64,000 bases of DNA, taken from contig NZ_JAKRGF010000004.1 in the NCBI RefSeq assembly GCF_022347685.1, positions 186,001-250,000 of the forward strand, in the 5' to 3' direction. The DNA comes from Thalassobius sp. Cn5-15 (GTDB lineage Bacteria > Pseudomonadota > Alphaproteobacteria > Rhodobacterales > Rhodobacteraceae). The translations under genes and the position numbers were made by a program. The notes beneath the pieces were generated by a model. That model saw only the letters and a list, made by a program, of their open reading frames with translations, had not been told where the DNA came from and searched no databases. This document shows, piece by piece, positions 54,254-63,916 of this stretch; the stretch's first letter is position 1; every line of letters begins with the position of its first letter.

Positions 54254-56671
54254 ATGAAATTGCTTACTGAACAAATTCATCGAATCCAACAGGTGCTAAG
54301 CGTGCCGTGGAAAGAGAGAACGGCGACCTTTGAGCGGACCTTCACCGATCCCATGACCCTGATTGAAGCGCGGCGGGGAGATCGGATCACTGGCAGCTTG
54401 GTTGCGTTGTGTGACGAAGAAATTGCCCCGCTCAAGACGACATTCTTGAAGCCGCCGGGTTTGTATAAATCGCCGGTTTCAATGCCGGACACTCAGATCA
54501 CGACGCGGCCCGTCACAATCGCGGAACTTTGCCATGCGTCTGACGCACGTGACCCGCGAAACGGAAATGCGCAGGAGGCGCTGAATGAGGAAATACTGCG
54601 CGATCTTCTAAAGCGTTTCGCACATCTGCAGGGCCATGATGTCAGTCAAGCTGAAAGCTGGGTCTGGCATAGTACAGAGCCTTATCCGATCATCGACGGA
54701 AAACTGCATTTCCGCCCCCGCAAATATCAGCACGCGGTTCGTGATGAGGATCTGTGGTTTGAAATGCCAATGCGGCACCGCAGAGAACTTTTGAACTATG
54801 CGATGGGAGAGCTTGATTTCCAGCCTCCGGATCGACTGGCCCTGACGCTACCCACAGGGAAAATGCAGGCATTTGTTGTTGCCGATGGCTTTGTCGGTCC
54901 AGAGGATTTTGTTTGGCTCCAGGTACTACCGACAAAATTTTCAGCACGTGCCACATACGAAGGCATTCGCGACAGCGACCTGCAATATATGCCGCGCAAT
55001 CTGGAAGAGGCCAATGCGCGCTGGGAGCTGGGCATCAAGCCCTATGGTACGGCCGCCTTTGACCGTGGGGATGAGCCTCCCCGTATTACTGGCACGCATG
55101 CCTACGGGCCGGGATGGGAAACTGGCTCGCTTATTCGCGTAACCAGACAGGGGTATTCTCTGATCCCCAATATTGTCAGGGCCGAGAAAGGTGCTGAACA
55201 TATGATCAGTCTGATCGTACGTGATGGGGATACTCTGAATGGTCCGTGGCATATTGCCAAAGATGGCGCCGTCCCTACCGGCCCCACTCTGGGCAAGGTG
55301 GGGGCACCATGGTGGGGATATGAGGTTCGTCTTGGGCATGATGATCGGGAACATGCGGTCGAGCATTGGCGGGTTGTTTTGGGATCAACCTGTGACTTTG
55401 CGGGCCCCAATTTTGTAGCCCCTCCCAAACTAGGCCCTCTCTCAAAGTCCTTGATCGGACGCGCAAAAGGTAAAGAGGGAACGGACGGAAAATGGGGTGC
55501 AATCTGTCCGCATACCGGACAAGAACTGGTGCCGTTCGAATTCGCGGCCTATGAAGATGCCCCATACGACAGTGAGTGCATGATATTCACGGATGATCAG
55601 GACAGGCATCATGTGTTCGACCCAACGGGTAAGCTGGTTCTTGGACCGCTAAAAACCTTTGATATCCCTAAAGTGTTTGGCCCACCTCAGCCCACGGCAT
55701 ATGAGACCCGAGAAAGCGAAAAGCAGCGGCGCTGGAGCTACATCCGACTTGATCTTCCAAGGTGGTACAAAAGGGCAACAGCACAGGAACGCTTTGGCGA
55801 CCTTGACCGACACGCCACCACTCTTGCCGCATTCGCCGGTCGTCTGACAGATGGTCGCAAAGATGCAGAGATGGCGGGGCTTTGGTACGCAAGTGTTGAA
55901 ATTGTGAAGGATGGCACCGCGCACGGTGTGGCGCTGAGCCAGGGAATGATAGGCCGCGTCGAATTCGGAGAGGCGGCTGCCTATGGCGGGTCATCCATGT
56001 TCAATTGGTTGAAAGAGCTACCAGTCGTAGGCTTGGTTCCGGGTAGTCCCGGGCGGGTTGTTGGGGTGCCGTTTGACTATTTGCACATCCCGCCGAGAGA
56101 GCGAAACACCCCTCCTGCGCCTAAGAAAACCCGTTGGACCGCAAAAGAATGGGCCGACCGCTTATGTGTCTTTCGCTGGGTCGCCTGGATCTTGGCAAGC
56201 CTGTCACTGGTTGCAAATTTGTTCTGGGAAGAATTGCCCGTCGGCAAGATCTGGATCGCTGCGATCCTGATTTTCATTGTTTGCTGGCTGATTGAAACCC
56301 AACTGAACCGCAGGGGTCGGGCAAATAGCCGTAATCAGGAAGCGCCCGAAGTCACGTCTACCGAAGTGATCTTTAAACAGGTGGATGAGGTTGAAGGCGG
56401 CAAGGAAACTGAAGAACTCACTCTGCGCCAGTATTCTGACGGCAAGGCCATCATCCAGCGCTATAGTGGAGGCCCCGCCACGAGACATGCGAGCGGCTAT
56501 TACGACAACGAGGCGTTTTTGGAAATTCCAGCGCATAGTCTCAGCACTATTGGGGAAGACGCACTGAAAGAGATGTTTGCCAATGGCTGGACTGCCGGAA
56601 AAGAAGCTTTGCAGGTTATGGAGCAGCGTGGTGAGATAGATTTCAAGATCACCATCTTGAACGGGTCATGA
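54254..56671 (+). CDS. Large membrane protein with WG-repeat-like segment, unknown function
   Basis: 805 residues. No N-terminal signal is present. Residues about 1-600 are soluble; around 430-500 DGKWGAICPHTGQELVPFEFAAYEDAPYD followed by HHVFDPTGKLVLGP fits one or two WG (KWG) repeats. Two membrane helices lie at about 645-680 (FRWVAWILASLSLVANLFW, IWIAAILIFIVCWLIE). The last about 110 residues (TEELTLRQYSDGKAIIQRYSGG...) are again soluble. With two helices both soluble parts would share one side, most likely the cytoplasm. The gene sits between two related exported coiled-coil genes. Confidence 0.75.
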   Translation: MKLLTEQIHRIQQVLSVPWKERTATFERTFTDPMTLIEARRGDRITGSLVALCDEEIAPLKTTFLKPPGLYKSPVSMPDTQITTRPVTIAELCHASDARDPRNGNAQEALNEEILRDLLKRFAHLQGHDVSQAESWVWHSTEPYPIIDGKLHFRPRKYQHAVRDEDLWFEMPMRHRRELLNYAMGELDFQPPDRLALTLPTGKMQAFVVADGFVGPEDFVWLQVLPTKFSARATYEGIRDSDLQYMPRNLEEANARWELGIKPYGTAAFDRGDEPPRITGTHAYGPGWETGSLIRVTRQGYSLIPNIVRAEKGAEHMISLIVRDGDTLNGPWHIAKDGAVPTGPTLGKVGAPWWGYEVRLGHDDREHAVEHWRVVLGSTCDFAGPNFVAPPKLGPLSKSLIGRAKGKEGTDGKWGAICPHTGQELVPFEFAAYEDAPYDSECMIFTDDQDRHHVFDPTGKLVLGPLKTFDIPKVFGPPQPTAYETRESEKQRRWSYIRLDLPRWYKRATAQERFGDLDRHATTLAAFAGRLTDGRKDAEMAGLWYASVEIVKDGTAHGVALSQGMIGRVEFGEAAAYGGSSMFNWLKELPVVGLVPGSPGRVVGVPFDYLHIPPRERNTPPAPKKTRWTAKEWADRLCVFRWVAWILASLSLVANLFWEELPVGKIWIAAILIFIVCWLIETQLNRRGRANSRNQEAPEVTSTEVIFKQVDEVEGGKETEELTLRQYSDGKAIIQRYSGGPATRHASGYYDNEAFLEIPAHSLSTIGEDALKEMFANGWTAGKEALQVMEQRGEIDFKITILNGS

Positions 56672-56705
56672 TCCTGACAGAGAGACAAGTAGGAAGGTAT
56701 GTTTG

Positions 56706-57365
56706 ATGCGTCTGATTTGGAGCGTCGTCTTGGTGTTCATCACAACTGGTGCCTTTGCCGAAGATGCCGATTTGCGTGCAGAAACTCCTCGCCTAGATTC
56801 GCATCTGGCAGAATGGGGGGCAAACTCTTTGGGAGACGCAGAAAGGGCTTTCGCCCACCACATGCGCTTTACTCCTGCTCCGCATCGCGGGGCGCTAATA
56901 GATGCATTTCTGGCGATGCCTTCAAAGAAACAGAAAATTGTGGTATCTGCTTTTTACGATATGCGCGGCGCTAAAGATGTCGCGGGGTTAGAATTTGCCA
57001 AGCGCATGCAAATGCCGGATCCTGCGCTGATTGACAGAATTCTTAACGAGGCTCGGGCAAATGGCGCCGATCTGGATTGGGATATTCCAGCATTTGAGCA
57101 GGCTTTGACAGAGGTCTGGACCGAGGGTGACACTGGCAGCCAAACCCTACGCGATCTTGCAGATTTTGCACCCGTTTCTATCAATGAATTGCCGCTTTGG
57201 CGGAAGTATACGCAATCTCTCATACAGAAGAAAATATCGCAGCAGCGGCTAGCAGAAAGCGAGGCGCAGCTGGCGGAAAGTGAAAACCGGTTAAAATCTA
57301 TCCGCCAAGCGATCCGAGCTGGTGATCAGCTCATCCAGTCCTTGCAGTCCTTGGAAGGGCAATGA
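56706..57365 (+). CDS. Exported coiled-coil protein, paralogue of the 53498-54148 gene
   Basis: 219 residues from ATG at 56706 (AGGAAGG upstream). Signal peptide MRLIWSVVLVFITTGAFAED. The segment RFTPAPHRGALIDAFLAMPSKKQKIVVSAFYDMRG lines up with the PVRHRTEALSVFPDLEPEAQ stretch of the leftward gene, and both proteins end in an Ala/Glu/Ser-rich coiled coil (here QQRLAESEAQLAESENRLK). It follows the 805-residue membrane protein gene by 34 nt and is probably in its operon. Confidence 0.78.
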   Translation: MRLIWSVVLVFITTGAFAEDADLRAETPRLDSHLAEWGANSLGDAERAFAHHMRFTPAPHRGALIDAFLAMPSKKQKIVVSAFYDMRGAKDVAGLEFAKRMQMPDPALIDRILNEARANGADLDWDIPAFEQALTEVWTEGDTGSQTLRDLADFAPVSINELPLWRKYTQSLIQKKISQQRLAESEAQLAESENRLKSIRQAIRAGDQLIQSLQSLEGQ

Positions 57366-57430
57366 CCGGTCAGCGCGGATGTTAAGAGCTATCTCGTTCG
57401 ATTTGCCCAGTTTTTACCCTACTACATTGG

Positions 57431-60400
57431 TCATTCCGGTTGCGGCTCGTACAAGTCTTCGCAGGCTGGGCTTGGCCAGTCGAAACTGTAATACTGCGCA
57501 ATCTCATGGCGGAGAGGATGTTGCACAGTCTTTTGGACAAACCCCTTTGCCGCCAAAAGCAGATATGCCGATGGCGGCTGATTGCGCCATTTTCGGCCAA
57601 TAGTCTCAAAGTCCAAATAAATTTGACCATCTAGCACTTGTGCGTCAATCGAACCAAGATCAAATGCTTGACGCAGGAATTTACGCGCTTGCGCCGAATG
57701 GAAGCTATAGAAATCACCAAAATTGTACTTCTCTTTTAGTTCCGCAGTTTGCTTGGCGTCATCCCACTCGGCGGACAGAATTTGCTCATACGATAAATCA
57801 CTGGTGCCACTGTAATAATCTAAGTTGCGTTTTTGCCATGCGCTTCTTTTCGTATCCAGAACGCATGAATATTCGAAAGAATCATTCATGTACGCAGCTT
57901 CGAACAAATATTCTAAACGACTTTGCGATCCCTCCATCTGTCGTCGATGGTGCTGGAATTGGGACGTCGCATTTTTTGTGAACACCTTGATCACTTCTTT
58001 TGCTGCTCTTGCCCCTTCTTTTGCTAGGGCAATCAATCCACCTTTGAAAGATTCACTCAATTCACCTTGTTCATTCACGGCCTCGGGCACGGAATTTCGC
58101 ATTGGCGTGCCATTGCTTGTTTCCGGCCTATATATCGGATGCAGGGCATTGGCCGTGTCATGTGCCAGTGTCATCGCGTCAACGGGATCCAAATTCAGCT
58201 GTTCTGCGACATCCTCATCGGTTCCGTTATATAAAAACGGAAGGTTTTCCCGCAGCAATTCGGCGCGGCGTATTACGCTTTTTGAAATCCGGTCCGCGAA
58301 AACTGGTGCAGCCATCGCGTCAATTGCGGGGTCAGTTAAGGTCGTCAAGGGCACGATCGTCCGCCAGTTTTCCGTAACTGGCTTGTAGGACCGCAACACA
58401 TTCAAATGATGTATCGTTGTAAAATAAGAAGCAAACAAAGCATCTACCGCCCCCCCGGGTGTCTTCATACTTGATAGTATAGTCCGTTTCTGCAATTGGG
58501 CGGCCTGTTCTTGGATCGCTGATTGAAAGAAAGAAGGATCGGCGCCGGTAATGAGAGGATCGAACAACGCGACAAGAACAATCGAGCTTATGTGAGTGGG
58601 GCGGCTCAACGTTGCAACCTTTGTAGGTTCTACAAGGTCCGAAAATTCTTTGTTGATGACATTGCCGAGATCATAAGCCGCACGGGATTTGCCGATCTTT
58701 GCCAAATAGGCGAAAACAGTTTTGAGCTTTTGCAATTCAATATGACGTGTTGATAATCCCCAGCCATCAGTAGGGTTAAGCGTGTTGTCTCGACTGCGCT
58801 TGATTTGGGCAAAGCTGTGCGCCGCATCCCGGGCCGCATCCATATCAGTGGAAAAGTCGGCACATTGGGCTGCGCCAGGTTCATGTAATCCGGCAAGGCA
58901 TTGCATCGCGATCTCATGAGCTTCCAGAAAATCAGTGTTTTCGTAATACCATGCGATGTTGCGAGAGACTGCATCCCCCCTTGAGAGGTCGAGTTTCACT
59001 TTGTATACAACGCGATCTTGGGCGGCGAAATTTCCATTCTCTGCCAACTCCGCGAGTTCGGCGTCGCTTGCGCCTATCAGCTCGATCTGATGGCGTAATG
59101 CGATCGAAACTGACGGGCTTTCCTGTAGAAAACGCCTTTGCTCGGTTTGGAATGAGTTCGGAAGAATCAGGTCTTCAAGATGGGCGCGGTCCTTGTAAAT
59201 TCTGGATTTGGTGAACCGAAGGTCCGAAGCTGTCGCACCTCGCCATTTGGCCTGCCGTTGCCAGAACTTGACCCAGCTTGTCTCCGGAACCTGCGGAAGA
59301 AGTCGCCCGGCATTATCTTCTTCGGGCGTGGATCGTTCGATACTTCGGCGTTCAAAAAGAGCCAGCATCAGCATGGCATCGGTATTTCCTAGCATCGCAA
59401 GCCCGAACAGAGCTTGTAAAGGAGTTGTCGTTTCTAACTCGGAGAAAATATATGTTTCGATGGAGGTGTTCTTGCCATACCCCAATTGATCAAAAACCCA
59501 CGGCGGCGCAGGCGACGGAGTGTATGAACAGAGTTTGGTCAATGCGCCCTCAAAGGCGCATTTCACAGGCTGTCTCAGCCCGGCTTCATACGCGGCCCAC
59601 CCGTCTTTCCGCGCCGTTTGTGCTGCGTTTTCGTGTCCCAGTGCGGTTGCTAATGCGACGCGCGCAAACTTCAGCCTGGCAACGGCAAGCGGGTTGTGAC
59701 CACCGTCTAGCGTGGCAATCCAATTCAGAACACTGTCTGCGCTATCGTATTGCTGATGACGCACATAACAATCCGAGGCACGCGCAGCGGTATTGGCCGG
59801 TGTGCCATACTTCCACAAGACCTCATCTCGCGTGAGCATTTCAAGAGCACGACAAACATATGCACCCGCATCGTCTTCCAGTCGATAGAAGTTCGTCGCG
59901 GAAATGAGGCCCTCTAACTGTTTGAAGCGACGATGCTGTTTGCGATTTTGGTACTGATTTCGCGCTATGACTTCTGTTTCGGCGTCTTCATCTGTAAGAA
60001 CGATTTTCTCATTTGACGTGCCGATATTCAGGTTTTGGATGCGGCGTGTCAGCTGTATGCCATCTTTTGCAGCAAAAATGGCCTCGCGTCCCGATTGGCT
60101 TTGGATAAAAATACCACCTTCGGGTCGTCCGTTCTGAAAAGTACCGTGGAGTTTTGCGACAACCTCCGAGCCCGATGCATCGCGGGAAAGGGTTGAAACG
60201 CCCGAGCCTTCGGCAAATCCATTCTCGCAATCCCCCAACCAGAAAAGATGGAGGTTGCGATCTCGTGAAACGAATGGATCTGGTAGCCAGATACTGCAGT
60301 CCACGGCCTGTTGGTGCGTGTCTTCAAAAACGTTATCCATGCCAACCCGAGTCGCGGTGGCAATACCCAATGTGTCAGCATTGTCGGCAATCGCGGACAG

Positions 60401-60442
60401 TGGACAAATCGCAAGGAGTGCTAAAAAACGTAGAAACATCAT
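57431..60442 (-). CDS. Very large exported protein with MORN-like and TPR/Sel1-like parts, unknown function
   Basis: 1003 residues. A signal peptide (MMFLRFLALLAICPLSAIAD) is followed by a MORN-like stretch (LGDCENGFAEGSGVSTLS, LHGTFQNGRPEGGIFI, about 70-115), then long helical regions with TPR/Sel1 character: about 190-290, and near the C-terminus AQARKFLRQAFDLGSIDAQVLDG. A coiled part is near 860. It has no transmembrane segment besides the signal. It is convergent with the paralogous coiled-coil gene and ends 66 nt from it. Base composition is AT-richer than the core genome. Such size and lack of homology features suggest a scaffold in the periplasm, but nothing proves this. Confidence 0.75.
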   Translation of the reverse strand: MMFLRFLALLAICPLSAIADNADTLGIATATRVGMDNVFEDTHQQAVDCSIWLPDPFVSRDRNLHLFWLGDCENGFAEGSGVSTLSRDASGSEVVAKLHGTFQNGRPEGGIFIQSQSGREAIFAAKDGIQLTRRIQNLNIGTSNEKIVLTDEDAETEVIARNQYQNRKQHRRFKQLEGLISATNFYRLEDDAGAYVCRALEMLTRDEVLWKYGTPANTAARASDCYVRHQQYDSADSVLNWIATLDGGHNPLAVARLKFARVALATALGHENAAQTARKDGWAAYEAGLRQPVKCAFEGALTKLCSYTPSPAPPWVFDQLGYGKNTSIETYIFSELETTTPLQALFGLAMLGNTDAMLMLALFERRSIERSTPEEDNAGRLLPQVPETSWVKFWQRQAKWRGATASDLRFTKSRIYKDRAHLEDLILPNSFQTEQRRFLQESPSVSIALRHQIELIGASDAELAELAENGNFAAQDRVVYKVKLDLSRGDAVSRNIAWYYENTDFLEAHEIAMQCLAGLHEPGAAQCADFSTDMDAARDAAHSFAQIKRSRDNTLNPTDGWGLSTRHIELQKLKTVFAYLAKIGKSRAAYDLGNVINKEFSDLVEPTKVATLSRPTHISSIVLVALFDPLITGADPSFFQSAIQEQAAQLQKRTILSSMKTPGGAVDALFASYFTTIHHLNVLRSYKPVTENWRTIVPLTTLTDPAIDAMAAPVFADRISKSVIRRAELLRENLPFLYNGTDEDVAEQLNLDPVDAMTLAHDTANALHPIYRPETSNGTPMRNSVPEAVNEQGELSESFKGGLIALAKEGARAAKEVIKVFTKNATSQFQHHRRQMEGSQSRLEYLFEAAYMNDSFEYSCVLDTKRSAWQKRNLDYYSGTSDLSYEQILSAEWDDAKQTAELKEKYNFGDFYSFHSAQARKFLRQAFDLGSIDAQVLDGQIYLDFETIGRKWRNQPPSAYLLLAAKGFVQKTVQHPLRHEIAQYYSFDWPSPACEDLYEPQPE

Positions 60443-60563
60443 AGTGAATTGCTATCCTTCGCTCCAATCATGGGCAAGCCGGTTTGCGAGAAACTGGCAA
60501 ACTTACTCGAAACGACCCCGGCACCTTGTTGTAGCTAAACTGGTGAAATGGGGCATTCACCTC

Positions 60564-61229
60564 TCAGTCTGAAAGTCGATACATACGCCCATTCAGGTGC
60601 GCAATTTCCGACAAACCTGCCGCACGCCAGCGGCGCAGTCTGGCACCCTCCGGCACCACAACAACGGTTCGCCCGCGAAACTCGACGAGCTTGATGCCAA
60701 CGCGCTCGCGCAGGGTTACAAAGTGCTCGAGCTCCTGACGCACCGCCTCTCTTTCCTCCAACATATTTTGGAGTTCGGCCCCGACGTCTAGAATCTTGGC
60801 TTCCGTTGCGCCAACTTTCTGTGCCAGGTCAGCGTGTACCCTCGTGAGTTCCGCCTCACCTTCCTCTCGCACCGCTTCGATTTCTGCCGCGTATGTTGCA
60901 CGCAGGAGATCAGCTTCGTTTTCGGCTGCTGCTTTCTCCTTCGCCCCAAACCAAATGGCGAAAGAGGCAATGATCAGCGAAATAAACAAAGCGGCAGCGA
61001 CTCCAACGCAGTTGAAGAGCCAAATTCGACGAAGGCGTTTTTCCAAGGCGTAAGTGCGCTCTTCGATTAGATCTGTTCGCGCATTCAATCCGCCAACAGA
61101 CAATGACGCCTGACGCACAGCACCTTTCAGATCTTCAACGGTCTGCCCGGCATCATTTACTGCTGCCTTACCGGTGGATCGCCGTCTCCCCTCAAGGTCC
61201 GCGATTCTGTCGTCGAGATTCTTTGTCAC
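60564..61229 (-). CDS. Membrane-anchored coiled-coil protein encoded after the relaxase
   Basis: 221 residues. Basic N-terminus with coiled coil (about 1-65), one membrane helix (IWLFNCVGVAAALFISLIIASFAIWFG, about 69-94), a long coiled coil (about 97-170), and a small beta-type end (GRTVVVVPEGARLRRW). The ATG overlaps the relaxase stop by 4 nt, so the two are coupled. Genes with this layout accompany MobV relaxases in related elements; a role in mobilisation is possible but not shown. Confidence 0.75.
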   Translation of the reverse strand: MTKNLDDRIADLEGRRRSTGKAAVNDAGQTVEDLKGAVRQASLSVGGLNARTDLIEERTYALEKRLRRIWLFNCVGVAAALFISLIIASFAIWFGAKEKAAAENEADLLRATYAAEIEAVREEGEAELTRVHADLAQKVGATEAKILDVGAELQNMLEEREAVRQELEHFVTLRERVGIKLVEFRGRTVVVVPEGARLRRWRAAGLSEIAHLNGRMYRLSD

Positions 61230-62578
61230 GGCTCAATACCTTTCGATACCGGTCTCACTACTGAACTCAAAGTCCTCGATTGGCGGTCCCGTTCGGATAT
61301 GATTTCTTCAGACGGCAAAAACTGCGTGAGTCTCGACCAAACCCTACTGACCACGACAACTGCGTTCTGAATGATTGGAGCTATCTCAAGCTTTTGAACT
61401 TCGCGTCCGAGCTCAGGGTCCTCGAAACAGAGTTTTGATTTCCGCCCATCGAACCGCACGCTTCCGGTCAAAACGCCCACCAGGACACGAGCTGTAATCG
61501 CAGCAACGTGCAAGACGGTATTTCTCAGCACCTCGCGCCTTTCCCGTTCAAGAGCACTGCGCTCGGATTGGATTTCCGCCGCCCGACGTTCTAGACGTTT
61601 GGCTTCTGTATCCAGCTTCGCTTGAACTTCTTGCTTCATCGCGGCAACGGTCTCATTTGTCCGTGCGCGAACTTCTTGAGCTTCTTCTTCGGCCTGGCTT
61701 TGCGCTGACAAAGCTTCTGCAAACAACGCCTCCGCAGCATCGAGTTTTCTGACTATCTCCTTCGCCCTCCGATCAGCATCAGCGTCGAGCTGTGCTTCAA
61801 TGTCGGCGATTTGTTCGATACGCTCGGTCATCTGCCGGATCTGCGCTGCATCTCGCCGCGCCTGCTCTTTGCGCTGCTTCCATTGCTCGCGCGATAGCCG
61901 TTCCCGTTTTGGACCGACGCGCGTCAGCCCTGCCGGGAGACCTACTTCGGCAAAGTACTGATCCTGCAATTCGCGGCCACGCGCGCGGTAGGCAAGGTTC
62001 CCGAGTTTGACCGCTTCCTTAGCGGGTTTGCCATTTTCTCTGGCAGATGCTTCGGCGTCTTGCTTGGCATTCCACGCGGGGTTCAGGTGGCGCGCAGAAC
62101 AACTGGGGTCATCGAATGGCAAGATGAACGCATGGATATGCGGATGTTCTTCATCCACATGCTCGACCACTGAAATCAGGCGATCACCAAAGGTTTCCTT
62201 AAGCCAACAGACGTTCAACTCGATCCAGTGCGCGTAGGCTTCCCGGTAAGCGGATTCAGCGGCGACCTGCTTTGTTAAAAGTGGGTACGATGCTACGGCC
62301 GTCAGCAATGTATGGCGGTCTTTTCGGATACCGCGACGCGCAGATGTGCCGTCTTTCAGCGCAACTTCGACATAGCCTGATTCAACAATCGCATCATGCT
62401 TTTCTCGCACTTGCTGAGGGGATAATCCATAGATCAGATTTGGCGGCTCTGGGTTCTCCACATGCTGGCAAAACTCGGGCGCTCGACCCGCTTCATCGAG
62501 GATCTGCTGCACACTTTGACCAATCTTGTTGGCTTTGCGCGAATAGCTTTGAATATGCAAAAACTGAGGGCCTGACAT
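61226..62578 (-). CDS. MobV-type relaxase (plasmid mobilisation / Mob-Pre family)
   Basis: 450 residues from ATG at 62578, which overlaps the stop of the upstream small gene (TAATG). The metal-binding motif III is H145-P-H147-I-H149 in VEHVDEEHPHIHAFILP. The N-terminal FLHIQSYSRK and ELNVCWLKETFGDRLISVVEH are usual for the group. After about residue 240 a long coiled coil follows, as in Mob proteins, then a C-terminal globular part. It would nick oriT and pilot the element through a helper conjugation system. oriT was not located. Confidence 0.9.
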   Translation of the reverse strand: MSGPQFLHIQSYSRKANKIGQSVQQILDEAGRAPEFCQHVENPEPPNLIYGLSPQQVREKHDAIVESGYVEVALKDGTSARRGIRKDRHTLLTAVASYPLLTKQVAAESAYREAYAHWIELNVCWLKETFGDRLISVVEHVDEEHPHIHAFILPFDDPSCSARHLNPAWNAKQDAEASARENGKPAKEAVKLGNLAYRARGRELQDQYFAEVGLPAGLTRVGPKRERLSREQWKQRKEQARRDAAQIRQMTERIEQIADIEAQLDADADRRAKEIVRKLDAAEALFAEALSAQSQAEEEAQEVRARTNETVAAMKQEVQAKLDTEAKRLERRAAEIQSERSALERERREVLRNTVLHVAAITARVLVGVLTGSVRFDGRKSKLCFEDPELGREVQKLEIAPIIQNAVVVVSRVWSRLTQFLPSEEIISERDRQSRTLSSVVRPVSKGIEP

Positions 62579-62844
62579 TATTGGCGACCCCAGTGAGATG
62601 AAACACAATATTGACCGACTATTGAGTTGATAAACAACTCGTCGGGCAAGACGCTGCGCCCCTGCACCCAGCCAGCGGCTTTGCCGCCGATCCGTTCCGG
62701 ATCGAAGCCACCGTTGGTGGCTGCAACCCCAGCCCGCGCCAGCCTTTTAGTGGGCGCGCGGTCTGATATTGCAAAGGGGGCTTTGAGTGAACAAAAAACC
62801 TGTGGAAGCCTTGCATCACGCATCATTTCTCTACCCGCCCACAT
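62578..62844 (-). CDS. Small protein encoded between replication initiator and relaxase
   Basis: 88 residues from ATG at 62844; ATGs at 62826 and 62823, just after the repC stop, are equally possible. It overlaps the repC end by 14 nt and its stop overlaps the relaxase ATG, the spacing of a true operon member. The middle (GGFDPERIGGKAAGWVQGRSVLPDELF) has no recognised domain, and there is no signal or membrane helix. Confidence 0.5.
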   Translation of the reverse strand: MWAGREMMRDARLPQVFCSLKAPFAISDRAPTKRLARAGVAATNGGFDPERIGGKAAGWVQGRSVLPDELFINSIVGQYCVSSHWGRQ

Positions 62845-63916
62845 GGCTGATCAGTTCCCCGAATAGGCTGTTGATGACAGCGCCCTGACGCGCTTCTGAT
62901 CGCGCCATACCGATGAACGCTCCGGCGGCGTCCCGAACGCGATAGCCGTCAGCGCGTTCAGAGTTGCGATCAGCGATCATGAGGCAGAGTGCTGTTCGCT
63001 CCGGCCCTAAAGCGTCACAATGACGCTGCCATACGCCCGTCTTGATCCCGAGCTGACCAGCCCTTTCCCGCACCGCCATCTGGATCGTTTGCCAACTGAG
63101 CTGGCCACGGTTGTCTAGCGCGTTCCAGTACAGCTCGATAATCTCTCGCAGTGGCGCGCTCGCTAGCAGCGCCACTTGGGCAGGCGTTGTGCGGACCGGC
63201 TGCGTGGTAGGCCGTTTTTCAGCGGTACAAGTTTTATTGATATTTTCTTTACTTGTATTGAGTGCGGGTGAAATGTCGCACTGGTGGGACTTTTCACCCC
63301 TACTGATCTCCGCAGAAAAATCCTCCCAGACCGCTTCGAGCGCTTCCGCCACCTGCCTGAGACGCTCGAAATTGTGGATCGTAGACGGCCGTCGATTGGG
63401 CAAGATGCCTTCGGCAGCTTCCATCGCCTCCTCGCTGCCGAGCCTTCGAATGTCTCCGAACAGTTTCTTGATTTGGATGCGCAACCGATCAAATTCAGTC
63501 TCTTCGAATATGGCCGTTTTTGCTGCTACTTGGATTTCGACCGCTTTGGTGATCAATGGGCCGAGATTGATCCCGAACTCATGACGGATTTCCCCATCTC
63601 TGCGGGTTCCTCCACGTCGGCTGTGGTCGGCGGCGGTCTTCGCCAAGAAGCCGCGCTCACAAAGTGACGCTTCGATACGGGCAATCTGACGAGGGTCCAG
63701 TTTCGCACGCGTTGCAATCTTGGTGACAGAAGTCCAAAAGCTGCAAATCCGGCCAGCGCTGAAATCCTCTTCCATTGTGTTTGTGAAGGCGACCTTCAGA
63801 TAGGCGATTGCGCCCTTACTCAGGCCGAGCTGGGATCGAGCGGTTTCGATCAGCCCAAAGAATTGCCAACGCGTCATTCCATCCGGCAAACCGCCATGTG
63901 TGAGGTACTGTGTCAT
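62831..63916 (-). CDS. RepC-like plasmid replication initiator
   Basis: 361 residues from ATG at 63916 (GGAGGTG 6 nt upstream). The N-terminal domain has winged-helix features (LTHGGLPDGMTRWQFFGLIETARSQLGLSKGAIAYLKVAF and CSFWTSVTKIATRAKLDPRQIARIEASLCERGFLAK). The C-terminal domain includes LASAPLREIIELYWNALDNRGQLSWQTIQMAVRERAGQLGI and ADRNSERADGYRVRDAAGAFIGM. Both match alphaproteobacterial RepC-type initiators. On an integrated element it may allow short-lived replication after excision. It starts inside the stop of an upstream gene (ATGA). Confidence 0.85.
   Translation of the reverse strand: MTQYLTHGGLPDGMTRWQFFGLIETARSQLGLSKGAIAYLKVAFTNTMEEDFSAGRICSFWTSVTKIATRAKLDPRQIARIEASLCERGFLAKTAADHSRRGGTRRDGEIRHEFGINLGPLITKAVEIQVAAKTAIFEETEFDRLRIQIKKLFGDIRRLGSEEAMEAAEGILPNRRPSTIHNFERLRQVAEALEAVWEDFSAEISRGEKSHQCDISPALNTSKENINKTCTAEKRPTTQPVRTTPAQVALLASAPLREIIELYWNALDNRGQLSWQTIQMAVRERAGQLGIKTGVWQRHCDALGPERTALCLMIADRNSERADGYRVRDAAGAFIGMARSEARQGAVINSLFGELISHVGG

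Noticed and set aside
62580-62591. 11-bp match GGGGTCGCCAA to the tRNA-Arg 3' end, considered as attR
   Set aside because: It lies in inverted orientation, is too short, and sits within the rep-mob operon; attL and attR must be direct repeats at the element ends.
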